DNA of 64,000 nt. Origin: Luminiphilus syltensis NOR5-1B. GTDB lineage: Bacteria > Pseudomonadota > Gammaproteobacteria > Pseudomonadales > Halieaceae. The notes beneath the pieces are model-generated. The model saw only the letters and a program-made list of their open reading frames with translations, made no database searches and was not told where the DNA came from. Of this stretch, positions 33,227 to 42,952 are shown piece by piece; position 1 is the first letter of the stretch, and every line of letters begins with the position of its first letter. The DNA lies in the NCBI RefSeq assembly GCF_000158175.1, contig NZ_DS999411.1, positions 2,277,784 through 2,341,783 of the forward strand, in the 5' to 3' direction. A program made the position numbers and the translations under genes.

Positions 33227-35410
33227 TCAGGCGCGCATGCCCTTTTGAAACGGCAGTGTCGTTACGTGTTTGCCCGTCGCGCTTCTGACCGCGTTGGCAA
33301 CGGCAGGGCCTATCGGCGGCACCCCGGGCTCGCCAACACCGGTGGGTCCTGCATCGCTGTCCACGATATGTACCTCGACCTCCGGTGACGCATTCATTCG
33401 AAGCGGGGTGTAGGCATCGTAGTTGGACTGTTGCACATAACCGTCCTTCAGGGTGAGCTCCTCAGCGAGCACGGCACCGAGACCAAAGCCGATGCCGCCC
33501 TCCATTTGCGCCCGCACCACGTCGGGGTTGATAGCGATACCGCAATCCACCGCGCACACCACCTTGTGCACTTTTGGAAGATCGTCTTCTATTGATATTT
33601 CAACAACTTGCGCAACATAGCTCTTGAAACTTTCATGAAGCGAAACACCCCGGTAACGACCCTCGGGAAGCGCTTCTCCCCAGCCCGCTTTCTCGGCGGC
33701 GAGTTTCAATACCGCGGCGTGGCGCGGGTGGTCTTTGAGCATGGCCAGGCGGTAGTCCACCGGGTCCTTCTTGGCCTTGGCGGCTAATTCGTCGATAAAG
33801 GTTTCCACCGCATAGGCGGTGTGGGTTGAACCCACCGCGCGCCACCACAAGACGGGGACGCCAACCTGGGGCATGGTGGCACCGACACGCAGGTTGTCGA
33901 TGGCGTAGGGCAGGTTGGAGGCGCCCTCGACGACAGTGTTGTCAACTTCTGCACCGCTATCAAAAGCTGTGCCCTTGATCAGCGATTGGGAAACAATATG
34001 GCTATCCCAGCCGACAATGTTGCCATTCTCGTCGAGCCCTGCCTGAACCCGGTGGATGGTCGCGGGACGATAGCGCCCGCCCAGGGTGTCGTTTTCCCGA
34101 GTCCACTGGACCTTCACCGGCGCCGAATAATCGATGGCTTTGGCAACCATGGCCGCTTCGGTGACAACATCAGCGTCGAGTACTGCGCGCCGTCCGAATC
34201 CACCTCCGGTCGGCATGATTACCAGGTTGATGTTGGACATATCCAACTCGGTCATGCCGCTGACGATCATTTGGTACAAATCAGGTGCCTGGTGGCCGCC
34301 ATAGAGATCGAGCACCCCGTCGTCGCGCATATGGGCGACCGCATTGAGGGGCTCCATCGCCGCATGTGCCAGATAGGGGAACTCATACGTCGCCTCCACC
34401 ATTTGCGTCGCCTGCTTGATCGCGGCGGGGGCATCGCCCTCGGTTCGGGCGACAACCTCTGGCTCGTTCATCACCGTTTCTCGGTAAGCGGAGAGCAGGG
34501 CGTCGCTGCCGCGTTTCTCAGCGGCACTTTCGTCCCACTCCACCTCAACCAGTTCTTTTCCCTGCAGCGCATCAAACATGGTTTTGGCTACCACGGCGAC
34601 GCCGCGGTGGATGGCAACGACGTGTTCGACACCGTCGCGAGCCAGCGCTTTCGAGCCATCAAAGGATTTTACGGTGGCCCCGAAACGCGGGGGGTGAATC
34701 ATCACCGCGGTCAGCATGCCGGGGATCTGAACATCCCCGGTGTAAGTAAAGGTGCCGCGGGTTTTTGGGTCGGTATCGAAACGGCGAAGCGCGTCTGAAC
34801 CCAAAGTAGACCACTCTTCCCGGGGTTTTAGCGCTACATTTTCGGGTACGGGAATTTGTGCGGCATCGGCGACCAGATCGCCAAAGCTTGCTGCCTGATC
34901 ACCGTTGCGGACAAAGCCGTCCGACACCACCAATGAATCAACGTTCACGTTCCATCGCTTTGCCGCCGCCGCTTTGAGCATTTCCCGCGCGGTTGCTCCG
35001 GCAACCCGATAGCGATCAAAGGAGGTAAACACGGAAGACGAACCACCGCTGAGCTGGAAGGCGCCACCGGCGGTCAGATTGCCATAAGCGGCCGGGTTGC
35101 CGTTGACACCCTTGACGGTGATTTGGTCCCAATCAGCGCCCAGTTCTTCAACCACCAGGCTGGCCAGGCCGTGCCACGCCCCCTGACCCATATCGAATTG
35201 GCTCGAGAGTACGGTCACCGTATTGTCGGGGTGGATGGTGATATAGGCATTGAGCGGGTTAATCGGTGCGGTTTCGCCTTCCTGGGCTTGCGCAGGAGGC
35301 AGTCTGAAGCCCACCGCCAGGCCACCGGCGACAGCGCCAGCACCGAGCAGGAAACGCCGACGACTTACCGGTTTGGGAGCAGTTAATTGATTCAGAATCT
35401 TGGCGTACAT
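33227..35410 (-). CDS. Molybdopterin-binding large subunit, isoquinoline 1-oxidoreductase (IorB)-type
   Basis: Catalytic molybdenum subunit of a xanthine-oxidase-family dehydrogenase, 727 residues. The N-terminus carries a twin-arginine signal ([20 protein letters not shown]), so the enzyme is exported folded to the periplasm. Moco-binding segments include [18 protein letters not shown] and [16 protein letters not shown]. The catalytic glutamate is in [13 protein letters not shown] near the end. The ATG at 35410 is 2 bp behind the small-subunit stop. The two-subunit layout without a FAD subunit fits IorAB-type aldehyde or N-heterocycle dehydrogenases that pass electrons to a cytochrome. Substrate unknown. 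Confidence 0.88.
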   Translation of the reverse strand: MYAKILNQLTAPKPVSRRRFLLGAGAVAGGLAVGFRLPPAQAQEGETAPINPLNAYITIHPDNTVTVLSSQFDMGQGAWHGLASLVVEELGADWDQITVKGVNGNPAAYGNLTAGGAFQLSGGSSSVFTSFDRYRVAGATAREMLKAAAAKRWNVNVDSLVVSDGFVRNGDQAASFGDLVADAAQIPVPENVALKPREEWSTLGSDALRRFDTDPKTRGTFTYTGDVQIPGMLTAVMIHPPRFGATVKSFDGSKALARDGVEHVVAIHRGVAVVAKTMFDALQGKELVEVEWDESAAEKRGSDALLSAYRETVMNEPEVVARTEGDAPAAIKQATQMVEATYEFPYLAHAAMEPLNAVAHMRDDGVLDLYGGHQAPDLYQMIVSGMTELDMSNINLVIMPTGGGFGRRAVLDADVVTEAAMVAKAIDYSAPVKVQWTRENDTLGGRYRPATIHRVQAGLDENGNIVGWDSHIVSQSLIKGTAFDSGAEVDNTVVEGASNLPYAIDNLRVGATMPQVGVPVLWWRAVGSTHTAYAVETFIDELAAKAKKDPVDYRLAMLKDHPRHAAVLKLAAEKAGWGEALPEGRYRGVSLHESFKSYVAQVVEISIEDDLPKVHKVVCAVDCGIAINPDVVRAQMEGGIGFGLGAVLAEELTLKDGYVQQSNYDAYTPLRMNASPEVEVHIVDSDAGPTGVGEPGVPPIGPAVANAVRSATGKHVTTLPFQKGMRA

Positions 35411-35412
35411 GA

Positions 35413-35871
35413 TCAGGCCTCCAGAATATCGGCGGCGCGATGAATGCCTGCCCGAATACGTTGATAGGTCGCGCAGCGACAGAGGTTTCCGCTCATGGCA
35501 TTGTCGATGTCCTGATCGCTGGGCTTGGGCGTTCGTTCCAGTAGCGAAGCCGCCGACATCAGCTGACCGGACTGGCAGTACCCGCACTGGGGAACGTCGA
35601 GCTCGTTCCAGGCCACGCGCAGTGCTTCAATCGCCTTGCTCTCAGCGCCTTCAATGGTGGTGATTTCCATGCCTTCGGCATCGCCCACGTTGAGCTGGCA
35701 GGAGCGCACGGGTGCGCCGTTCACGTGCACCGTGCAGGCGCCGCACTGTGCAATGCCGCAGCCATACTTGGTGCCGGTCATTGCCAGGGTGTCGCGCAGT
35801 GCCCACAGTAGTGGCGTTTGTGGATCGACACTGACTTCGCGGACCTCTCCGTTGATGTTCAGGGTTGTCAT
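35413..35871 (-). CDS. 2Fe-2S small subunit, isoquinoline 1-oxidoreductase (IorA)-type
   Basis: Two-cluster ferredoxin subunit of 152 residues. The plant-type [2Fe-2S] site is in [17 protein letters not shown] plus a cysteine in RSCQLNV. The second cluster is in [10 protein letters not shown] and [11 protein letters not shown]. It has no signal of its own and presumably rides with the Tat-exported large subunit encoded 2 bp downstream. Start ATG at 35871. Confidence 0.93.
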   Translation of the reverse strand: MTTLNINGEVREVSVDPQTPLLWALRDTLAMTGTKYGCGIAQCGACTVHVNGAPVRSCQLNVGDAEGMEITTIEGAESKAIEALRVAWNELDVPQCGYCQSGQLMSAASLLERTPKPSDQDIDNAMSGNLCRCATYQRIRAGIHRAADILEA

Positions 35872-36005
35872 GGGCTGGACCTCTTTATTCTCTGGTGGCG
35901 CGATAAATTGCAGAACGCGATTGGCTCACGAAGACTACCTTTAATTGGTGTTTACGGGAACCAGACGCGACTGGTTCCTCCCCCGGAAACGGCTTGCGCA
36001 CCACT

Positions 36006-36986
36006 TCACAGACGATCGGTCAGTGCAATGCCGATCCCGATTCGATTGGTGTAGTTTTCCATATCGATCAGGTTTTCGCCATAACCCGAGTAGAGCTGGA
36101 CGAAACCCTTCAGACGGTGCAGTAGCGGAAAGGTGTAATTGACCTCGACACCACTGCGGTTGTCGCGATCGAGGTTGTTTTTCAGATTGATGGAAAAGGT
36201 GTGTTGCTCGCGGGTGTGGGCCAGTCCTAGCTGTATCCGGCCCATGTAGTCTTCAATGTTCGGGTTGTCATCGGATTCAACCGGTTCATTGATCCGGCCC
36301 CAGGTCTTTGCGGTGAAGGCCCAGCGGCCGCGATCGAATGCCAGGCCCGCGGTGACTCGATTCCAGCTCCGTGAAAGCGGTTCGGAACGGCCGTTGGACT
36401 GGTGGTTCAGGCCCAGGGTTGCAATACGGGCATTCCAGCCAAGGACCTGGAAGTCGGTCGGGATTTGCCAGAAGACCTCGGGTTGATGATTGGTCTCACG
36501 AAACGGCGCGGATGCCGACTTGTCGGCGTACAGCTGCCAGTAGGATTGCTGTGTGTAACCCGCCCACACGGTGGACTTGCGCCACAACCCGGTTGCCAGT
36601 CGCGTCTTCAGGCTGATCTGCATTTTGATCTCATAGTCGCTGAAGGCGTTCGCGGCCTCGCCGAAATCCGGATACCCGTTATTATCGCTGTAAGTCACGG
36701 GGAGGATATAATTAGGCTGGTGGGGCGTAATGGAAAACCACTGGTCCGTAAGCGCAGCTTCCTGCTCAATGCGGGCATTAATCAGCGACACGGGGCCACG
36801 GGCTTGAATCTCAGTGGCTGTTTCTCTTGCCGTTGCTGTTGATAGGGTCGGCGCCGGAAAATAACTGTCGAAGCAATTGAGTCGCGCGTTGTCATCGGCG
36901 ATGAACGCACAGGAGTTGACGCTGGCCTGAACGGTGGTCGTAGTCAGCAGGCCAGAGAGCACTAAAAAAAGAATAATCGCGGGCAT
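36006..36986 (-). CDS. pldA: Outer membrane phospholipase A
   Basis: Calcium-dependent phospholipase A1 in the outer membrane, 326 residues. Signal peptide MPAIILFLVLSGLLTTTTVQA starts at the ATG at 36986. The catalytic triad is clear: H195 and S197 in NHQSNGR and N209 in SRSWNR, the same spacing as H142-S144-N156 of Escherichia coli OMPLA. Alternating hydrophobic strands fill the rest, ending in a beta-strand. The N-terminal region before the barrel (to about residue 85) is longer than in E. coli. Divergent from sseA. Confidence 0.94.
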   Translation of the reverse strand: MPAIILFLVLSGLLTTTTVQASVNSCAFIADDNARLNCFDSYFPAPTLSTATARETATEIQARGPVSLINARIEQEAALTDQWFSITPHQPNYILPVTYSDNNGYPDFGEAANAFSDYEIKMQISLKTRLATGLWRKSTVWAGYTQQSYWQLYADKSASAPFRETNHQPEVFWQIPTDFQVLGWNARIATLGLNHQSNGRSEPLSRSWNRVTAGLAFDRGRWAFTAKTWGRINEPVESDDNPNIEDYMGRIQLGLAHTREQHTFSINLKNNLDRDNRSGVEVNYTFPLLHRLKGFVQLYSGYGENLIDMENYTNRIGIGIALTDRL

Positions 36987-37127
36987 TGAGGTCGGGCTCG
37001 GAGTAATGATGAAGTTGAAATCAAGCGTGAATGTAACCGGCTTTGCGCTCGAAACGAAGCGCGACGCCTTAAGCCTCAGCATTAACCCTTGTGGATTAAG
37101 CGTTGTGGTAGTGAGAGGAATAACCCT

Positions 37128-37985
37128 ATGAAAGGAGTGGTCAGCGCATCGTGGCTGCGTGAAAATCTAGGCAGGACCGACGTGAAGGTGCTCGATGGCT
37201 CCTGGTATCTGCCGGGTGATCCACGAAACCCGCGTCGCTTGTTCGAGCACGAGCGTATACCGGGAGCGCAGTACTTCGATATTGAAACGATCTGTGACCA
37301 CACCGCAGTGCTGCCCCATATGCTGCCCTCGACCTTGGAATTTCAGGCTTCGGTCAGGTCACTCGGTGTCAATCAGGATGATACCGTGGTGATTTACGCC
37401 CATCAGGGCTCTGTATCCGCCCCCCGGATCTGGTGGATGTTCAGAGTCTTTGGTTATGACAATGTGCGGGTGCTCAACGGGGGGTTTGAGGCCTGGAGAG
37501 ACGAGGGCGGGGCGATTGATACCCACAGCCTCGACGCGGCCACCGGTCAGCCCAATGGTGATTTTGTGGCCGGCGAGCCCCGCACCGAGTTACTGGCGGA
37601 CTTTGCCCAGGTAGAGGCCGCAAGCCAGCAGGCTTGTTGCCAAATCCTCGATGCCCGCGCCCCGGATCGATTTTCAGGCCAGGTACCCGAACTGCGCCCG
37701 GGCGTGAGATCAGGCCACATCCCCCATTCGCGCAATATTCCCTATAGCGAGGTTTGGGATGGCGGTCGCGGCGAGCTTCGTAGTGAGGCGGAGCTCAAAA
37801 GCGCCTTCACGGACCTGGCCGGTGCTGACGCCCCCATAATCACGACCTGTGGCAGTGGGGTCTCGGCGTGTATTCTGGCGCTAGCCCTGTTCGAGCTGGG
37901 TTACGACACTGTCGCGGTCTACGACGGGTCCTGGACGGAGTGGGGGAGTAGGGCGGATGCCCGTGTTGCGGTGAGTTCGGACTGA
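37128..37985 (+). CDS. sseA: 3-mercaptopyruvate sulfurtransferase
   Basis: Two tandem rhodanese domains, 285 residues. The first (residues 1-130) is inactive and has the usual VLDGSWYLP start. The second carries the active cysteine C241 in the loop CGSGVSA, the CG[S/T]GV signature that separates mercaptopyruvate from thiosulfate sulfurtransferases (CRKG). The ATG at 37128 starts the conserved WLRENL segment. It sits 139 bp upstream of lipA, another sulfur-insertion enzyme, but co-regulation is only a possibility. Confidence 0.9.
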   Translation: MKGVVSASWLRENLGRTDVKVLDGSWYLPGDPRNPRRLFEHERIPGAQYFDIETICDHTAVLPHMLPSTLEFQASVRSLGVNQDDTVVIYAHQGSVSAPRIWWMFRVFGYDNVRVLNGGFEAWRDEGGAIDTHSLDAATGQPNGDFVAGEPRTELLADFAQVEAASQQACCQILDARAPDRFSGQVPELRPGVRSGHIPHSRNIPYSEVWDGGRGELRSEAELKSAFTDLAGADAPIITTCGSGVSACILALALFELGYDTVAVYDGSWTEWGSRADARVAVSSD

Positions 37986-38124
37986 TTCGGTGGCATCGGG
38001 GCATGGAACCAATGTCGGGATAATTTGCAGTGAAAGCCCGTAGGTTTGCAGCGTCAGGTGCCTTAGACTTGACCCACCCTTAAACCGCGCGGCGCTCGGT
38101 TGATTCGCGCATACAGAGGCGTAC

Positions 38125-39117
38125 ATGTCTGACAAGATCATACCCGCAGTACAGATTCAAAGTGGTGACAAATTCACCAACCCTCGCGGAATTCGCGCCA
38201 TCAAAGATGGCATAAAGAGTGCCGCGAACAAGGGCGAAGCACTCAAGAAGCCTGACTGGCTGCGCATGCGCATTCAGAGCAGCCCCAAATTTGAGGCCGT
38301 GCGGGGTATTGTGCATGAACACCGCCTGGCGACGGTCTGTGAGGAAGCGAAGTGCCCTAATATGAGCGAGTGCTGGAGTGCGGGCACCGCCACAATCATG
38401 CTCATGGGCGATGTCTGCACTCGCGCCTGCCAATTCTGCTCGGTCAATACGGGTAACCCCCGGGGGTGGCTCGATGCGGACGAACCGGCCAACACGGCCA
38501 ACGCGGTGGCATTGATGGGCCTCAAGTACGTCGTGCTGACCTCGGTGAATCGGGATGATATTCCCGACGGCGGTGCCGGTCACTATGCGGCAGTCGTCAA
38601 GGCGGTCAAAGTGAGGAATCCCGACACTGCGGTTGAGGCACTGACCCCCGATTTTCTCGGCGACCTGAAGGCCGTCGAGGTCCTGCTCGATTCCGGCATC
38701 GAGGTTTTCGCACAGAACGTAGAAACGGTGGAGCGACTGACGCATCCGGTGCGCGATCCCCGCGCAGGCTATCAGCAAACCCTCGATGTTCTCGCCCACG
38801 GTAAGCGCTATCGCCCCGATGTCATTACCAAAACCTCGCTCATGCTGGGCCTGGGGGAAGGGGAGGACGAGCTTCAGCAGTGTATGGACGATTTGCGATC
38901 CCACAATATTGATGTACTGACCCTGGGCCAGTATTTACAGCCCACGCGTAACCATCACCCTATCGCTCGCTACGTCACGCCAGAGGAGTTCGAGCGCTAT
39001 CGGGAGTGGGGCCTGGAGCGGGGTTTCATGGAGGTTGTGTCGGGGACTTTCGTGCGATCGAGTTATCGAGCGGAGCGGGTGCTGGAGAAAAACAACGTCG
39101 GGCTCGCCACGGAATGA
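38125..39117 (+). CDS. lipA: Lipoyl synthase
   Basis: Radical-SAM enzyme inserting two sulfur atoms into octanoyl groups of E2 and H proteins. The 330-residue chain has the auxiliary cluster cysteines C72, C77 and C83 ([12 protein letters not shown]), the radical-SAM cluster C98, C102 and C105 (CTRACQFC), and the conserved RSSYRAE near the C-terminus. Usual partner lipB is not next to it; instead a glycosyltransferase gene overlaps its stop (ATGA). Confidence 0.97.
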   Translation: MSDKIIPAVQIQSGDKFTNPRGIRAIKDGIKSAANKGEALKKPDWLRMRIQSSPKFEAVRGIVHEHRLATVCEEAKCPNMSECWSAGTATIMLMGDVCTRACQFCSVNTGNPRGWLDADEPANTANAVALMGLKYVVLTSVNRDDIPDGGAGHYAAVVKAVKVRNPDTAVEALTPDFLGDLKAVEVLLDSGIEVFAQNVETVERLTHPVRDPRAGYQQTLDVLAHGKRYRPDVITKTSLMLGLGEGEDELQQCMDDLRSHNIDVLTLGQYLQPTRNHHPIARYVTPEEFERYREWGLERGFMEVVSGTFVRSSYRAERVLEKNNVGLATE

Positions 39118-40304
39118 TTGCAGGGGAGGAGCAGTCATCGCCCGAAAAACTGCTCTACCTTACCTCGGTTGACCCGGATAGCGGCGAGGCCTGTCTCAGT
39201 GCTTCCAGTCGCGTTCTCATCGGCGTACTCAGTCGTGACTTCGATGTGGCAGTAGGGGTTATTGGGCCCCTCGATACGCGCACGCTCAACCACCTGCGGG
39301 TGACCCTGGGTCCCTATCAGGTTACCGGGGCGTACGAGCCCAGCCGTGCAGACCAGCCGTTCCCGGAAGCCCTGGAAGACCTGGCCAAGCGGCGCATCGG
39401 CTCCAAGCAGGTGTCGGCTCGCCTTCAGGCCGCGATCCAGCGTAAATCCCGCGAGGTATGGGCGGTAGTCGTCGATGACATCCTGGCCTGGCCCTATTTG
39501 CCGGCGGGTTTTCTTGGGCCCGTCTTTTACGTGGCCCAGCAACGGTTTATTTCCGAGTCCTTTTCCCTGAGCCAGCGGGTACTTCGATCCGCGACCAATC
39601 CCTCGGAGTACCAGCGGGAAATCTGCGATGCTGCAGAGGCGGTTTTTGCAACGCCGGATGTCTGTCGTGAGCTGAGCGCGGCGGGAGTCCCTTTTCGCAA
39701 GCTGCAGCCTAATTACGAACGCCGTACCACACCGACAACGGGAGAGGTGGATTTAAGCCGTTCAAAGCCTTTCCTTGGCTACACCGGATTTCTGGGGGAC
39801 GAGCGCAATGCGGCCAGTTTGCATTGGTTTATCGACAATATCTGGACGGTGCTCGAGGACAAAGTGCCCAAGATCGAGCTGCACGTCGTGGGCGATAGTC
39901 CAACGGCGTCCTTGCGACAAAAAATGGAGCGGTTTGATAATATTATCTGGCACCGAGGCGTTACCGATGAGCAGCTGTTAACCCTCCGTTGTCGACTGGT
40001 GATCGAGCCTCTGATTTATGAAGCTCATGTGGACTCCAAGTTGATCAATGCAATGGTTCGTGGGCTGCCGACCATTACCTCAGAGCACGCGTTGCGTCGT
40101 GCCCATGAGACCCTTCATCAGGGTGTCATCGCCGCAGACAGCCGCGAAGATATGGTGTTGTCCATCATGCGCCTAATGAACGACACTCGCCATTGGCATG
40201 CGATTGTTCGTGAGGCCCGTAAGGTAGCGGACAAATTGTTGCCCAAATTTGAAATGGCGCACAGTCTTCGACGGGAATTGGCTCGACGAAAAAACCCTTT
40301 ATAG
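39114..40304 (+). CDS. Glycosyltransferase (GT4-like)
   Basis: A 396-residue protein with the two-Rossmann (GT-B) look. The C-terminal half has [19 protein letters not shown], the LHVVGDSP strand, [10 protein letters not shown] and a [19 protein letters not shown] segment, in place of the EGFG...E signature of group-1 glycosyltransferases. No membrane segment. The ATG at 39114 overlaps the lipA stop; the longer upstream reading overlaps lipA and is unlikely. Acceptor and sugar unknown. Confidence 0.75.
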   Translation: MIAGEEQSSPEKLLYLTSVDPDSGEACLSASSRVLIGVLSRDFDVAVGVIGPLDTRTLNHLRVTLGPYQVTGAYEPSRADQPFPEALEDLAKRRIGSKQVSARLQAAIQRKSREVWAVVVDDILAWPYLPAGFLGPVFYVAQQRFISESFSLSQRVLRSATNPSEYQREICDAAEAVFATPDVCRELSAAGVPFRKLQPNYERRTTPTTGEVDLSRSKPFLGYTGFLGDERNAASLHWFIDNIWTVLEDKVPKIELHVVGDSPTASLRQKMERFDNIIWHRGVTDEQLLTLRCRLVIEPLIYEAHVDSKLINAMVRGLPTITSEHALRRAHETLHQGVIAADSREDMVLSIMRLMNDTRHWHAIVREARKVADKLLPKFEMAHSLRRELARRKNPL

Positions 40305-40340
40305 GCACGGTCACCGACTTATCACAGCAAGGATTTCGTA

Positions 40341-41225
40341 ATGCCTAATCAGTTTCAGAGGATTGGCCTGCTCGGTAGGCGAGAGCATCCTGGCGTCAAC
40401 CAGGTCGTCGCTGACTTACTCAGTCTGCTTGACCAACGCGGCGTTGACGTCACCCTCGAAGACCGGCTGGCCACACTCGCGCATTTCGAAAAACGCGCGA
40501 TGATGCCTCGCGAGCAAATCGGCGCCATGGTTGATCTCGCGATTGTTATCGGCGGTGATGGCAGCTTGCTGAGCGCAGCCCGTATGCTGGTCAGACACGA
40601 TACTCCGGTCATTGGTATCAATCGGGGTCGACTGGGGTTTCTCACTGATGTCAGCCCGGACGATGTTCTAGCGCAGGTGAATGCGGTGCTTGATGGTGAC
40701 TACCATCGCGATTCCCGTTTTTTGCTGGACGCCGAAGTGCGCCGCGACGGGGTAACGATAGGCAGCGCCGAGGCGCTGAATGACGTGGTTGTCAACTCCG
40801 GTACTTCCGCACAAATGATCGAATTTGAACTCAATGTTGATGGTGAGTTTGTCTACCGTCTTAACGCCGACGGTTTGATTGTTTCGACGCCGACAGGTTC
40901 AACCGCATATTCAATGTCTGGCGGCGGGCCGATTATGAATCCGCACCTTGATGCCATCGTTCTGGTGCCCATGTTTCCGCATTCGCTGACCAGCCGTCCC
41001 ATCGTCGTTGAGGGAAATAGTGAGATCCGTATCGATGTGGTGGCGCGCAACTTCATACATCCACCCGTCACCTGCGATGGTCAGGTTTCCCTCACAGCCC
41101 TGCCGGGCGACGCGGTCTTTGTTAGAAAGAAAGATAAGCCGTTAACGCTGTTGCACCCGCCCGGATACAGCTTTTACGCCAGTTGCCGCGATAAGCTCCG
41201 GTGGTCAGATGCCCTTATCCCATAG
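40341..41225 (+). CDS. nadK: NAD kinase
   Basis: ATP-dependent phosphorylation of NAD to NADP, 294 residues. Motifs GGDG (residues 71-74, IVIGGDGSLLSAAR), NDVVV (LNDVVVNSGT) and the long glycine-rich PTGSTAYSMSGGGPI are all present. The end of the gene overlaps the rhomboid gene by 17 bp. Confidence 0.97.
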   Translation: MPNQFQRIGLLGRREHPGVNQVVADLLSLLDQRGVDVTLEDRLATLAHFEKRAMMPREQIGAMVDLAIVIGGDGSLLSAARMLVRHDTPVIGINRGRLGFLTDVSPDDVLAQVNAVLDGDYHRDSRFLLDAEVRRDGVTIGSAEALNDVVVNSGTSAQMIEFELNVDGEFVYRLNADGLIVSTPTGSTAYSMSGGGPIMNPHLDAIVLVPMFPHSLTSRPIVVEGNSEIRIDVVARNFIHPPVTCDGQVSLTALPGDAVFVRKKDKPLTLLHPPGYSFYASCRDKLRWSDALIP

Positions 41226-41832
41226 CGTTCGCCACGCGCCGGGGACGCTTGGGCTGATCGTCATCAGTGTGGTCTGTTTTCTGCTGTTTCATCAGTTGGG
41301 TTGGCTGAGCGTGCTTCAGGCGTTCAATTTTGTTCCCTTTGACGAGTTTGGTGGAATGATTCAGTTTGGAGAGCCGGGTGCCGACTTTTGGCGCTTTGTG
41401 ACTCCGGCCTTTATCCACTTTAGCTGGCTGCACCTGGCGTTCAATTCCCTGTGGTTGTGGGAGTTTGGTCAGCGTATTGAACAGCGCGTGGGTACGGTCA
41501 ATTTACTCGGCCTGTTTCTGTTATCCGCAGGTGTGAGCAACGGTATCCAGTATCTCGTCAGCGGGCCCTCCATTTTCGGCGGGCTGTCCGGCGTTGTGTA
41601 CGCGTTTCTCGGTTTTCTCTGGGCGGCATCATTGGTGCGTCCAGGGTGGATTATCCCGCCGCCGCGCCCCATCCTGCTATTTATGCTCGGATGGCTGATC
41701 GTCGGTTTTCTCGGCGTGCTCGAATTCCTCGGCGTGGGGGCGATTGCCAATGGCGCCCACCTCGGCGGTCTCGCCGTTGGTTTTGCACTGGGCGGATTGT
41801 TCGCCATTCTTTCCCGGTTGCAGGTTCGCTAA
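41209..41832 (+). CDS. Rhomboid-family intramembrane serine protease
   Basis: Six-helix membrane protein of 207 residues. The catalytic pair is S127 in GGLSG and H184 in GAHLGG, and the helix-2 motif H70-H75-N79 is in FIHFSWLHLAFNS. A large periplasmic L1 loop with WRFVTPAF is as in GlpG, but the N-terminal cytoplasmic domain of GlpG is absent. The ATG lies inside the end of nadK. Confidence 0.92.
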   Translation: MPLSHSVRHAPGTLGLIVISVVCFLLFHQLGWLSVLQAFNFVPFDEFGGMIQFGEPGADFWRFVTPAFIHFSWLHLAFNSLWLWEFGQRIEQRVGTVNLLGLFLLSAGVSNGIQYLVSGPSIFGGLSGVVYAFLGFLWAASLVRPGWIIPPPRPILLFMLGWLIVGFLGVLEFLGVGAIANGAHLGGLAVGFALGGLFAILSRLQVR

Positions 41833-41855
41833 TCTAGAGCGTTTTGGAGGCAGCA

Positions 41856-42119
41856 ATGACAGATCCATACCGCGATACCATCGCCACTATGGACCGTTCG
41901 GTTTATGACCGTTTGGTCGACGCCCTGGCAACGGGCCGTTGGCCCGATGGTAAAGCCGTCACGGCAAGTCAGCGAGAGCATGCCATGGGCGCGGTCATCG
42001 CCTGGGGTGAGCTGCACCTGCCCGAGGCCGATCGTATCGGCTTTATCGACAAAGGACACAAGGGCGGTGGTCGCGAACAGGATGTACAACCGCTGACGCT
42101 ACAGGGCGAGAGCAAGTGA
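41856..42119 (+). CDS. YeaC-family (DUF1315) protein
   Basis: An 87-residue protein with YDRLVDALATGRWPDGKAV and the EHAMGAVIAWGELHLP motif of the DUF1315/YeaC family. GGAGG precedes the ATG at 41856. Function of the family is unknown. It overlaps the following DUF2797 gene (TGATG), as part of a tight run towards pepN. Confidence 0.88.
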   Translation: MTDPYRDTIATMDRSVYDRLVDALATGRWPDGKAVTASQREHAMGAVIAWGELHLPEADRIGFIDKGHKGGGREQDVQPLTLQGESK

Positions 42120-42952
42120 TGACCGCCGCGGTTGGTGCCATCCGAAAAATGCGGACAGAGCTTGCGAGCCCCGTGAATTACAGTTTCGTCGCAGGCGACT
42201 CGCTACTGCCACTGAAAGACGCCATCGGTCTTCCCATTAGCATTGTGTTTACCGGGGTTATCAACTGTGTGCACTGCAATCGAGTGACCAAGAAGAGCTT
42301 TAACCAGGGGTATTGCTACCCCTGTTTTCGGAAGTTGGCGCAATGTGACAGCTGTATTGTCAGTCCTGAGAAATGTCATTTTGATGCCGGTACCTGCCGC
42401 GAGCCAGAGTGGGGTGAGGCCAACTGCAATATCGAGCACATCGTTTATCTCGCCAATACTTCGGGCATAAAAGTGGGTATTACCCGAGGTACTCAAGTGC
42501 CGACGCGCTGGATCGATCAGGGGGCAACCCAGGCGCTGCCCATCGCGCGCGTGGCAACCCGAAAGCAATCTGGTTTGCTGGAAGTGGCGATTGGCCAGCA
42601 TGTCAGCGATAAAACCGCGTGGCAGCGAATGTTAAAAGGCAATCAGGATGACCTGGACCTCGGTGCCATCCGCGATGAGTTGATCGGGCAGTGTGAGCGC
42701 GAATTGCGCACCCTACAGAGTGATTTTGGCCTGCAGTCCATTCAGATTATCGATAACGCCGAGGTTCAGCAGATCGCGTATCCGGTGCTCGAGTGGCCCG
42801 TCAAAGTAAAGGCTCACAACCTGGATAAACAGCCCGAGGTATTTGGCACGTTGCTGGGTATTAAGGGGCAATATCTGATGCTCGATACCGGCGTAATCAA
42901 TATTCGCAAGTACGGAGGATACAACGTGGAATTCAAGGTCGGATCGGTATGA
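42119..42952 (+). CDS. DUF2797 cysteine-rich protein
   Basis: A 277-residue protein with a zinc-ribbon-like N-terminal part: CVHCNRVTKKSFNQGYCYPC, then CDSC and further cysteines at CHFDAGTC. It is followed by a GIY-YIG-like reading, HIVYLANTSGIKVGITRGTQVPTRW. The latter resembles the start of GIY-YIG nuclease folds and supports a nucleic-acid role, as a guess only. Ends with an ATGA overlap with pepN. Confidence 0.85.
   Translation: MTAAVGAIRKMRTELASPVNYSFVAGDSLLPLKDAIGLPISIVFTGVINCVHCNRVTKKSFNQGYCYPCFRKLAQCDSCIVSPEKCHFDAGTCREPEWGEANCNIEHIVYLANTSGIKVGITRGTQVPTRWIDQGATQALPIARVATRKQSGLLEVAIGQHVSDKTAWQRMLKGNQDDLDLGAIRDELIGQCERELRTLQSDFGLQSIQIIDNAEVQQIAYPVLEWPVKVKAHNLDKQPEVFGTLLGIKGQYLMLDTGVINIRKYGGYNVEFKVGSV

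Noticed and set aside
33227-35871. Xanthine dehydrogenase proper
   Set aside because: No FAD subunit and a Tat signal on the large subunit; the two-subunit IorAB-type is the better fit.
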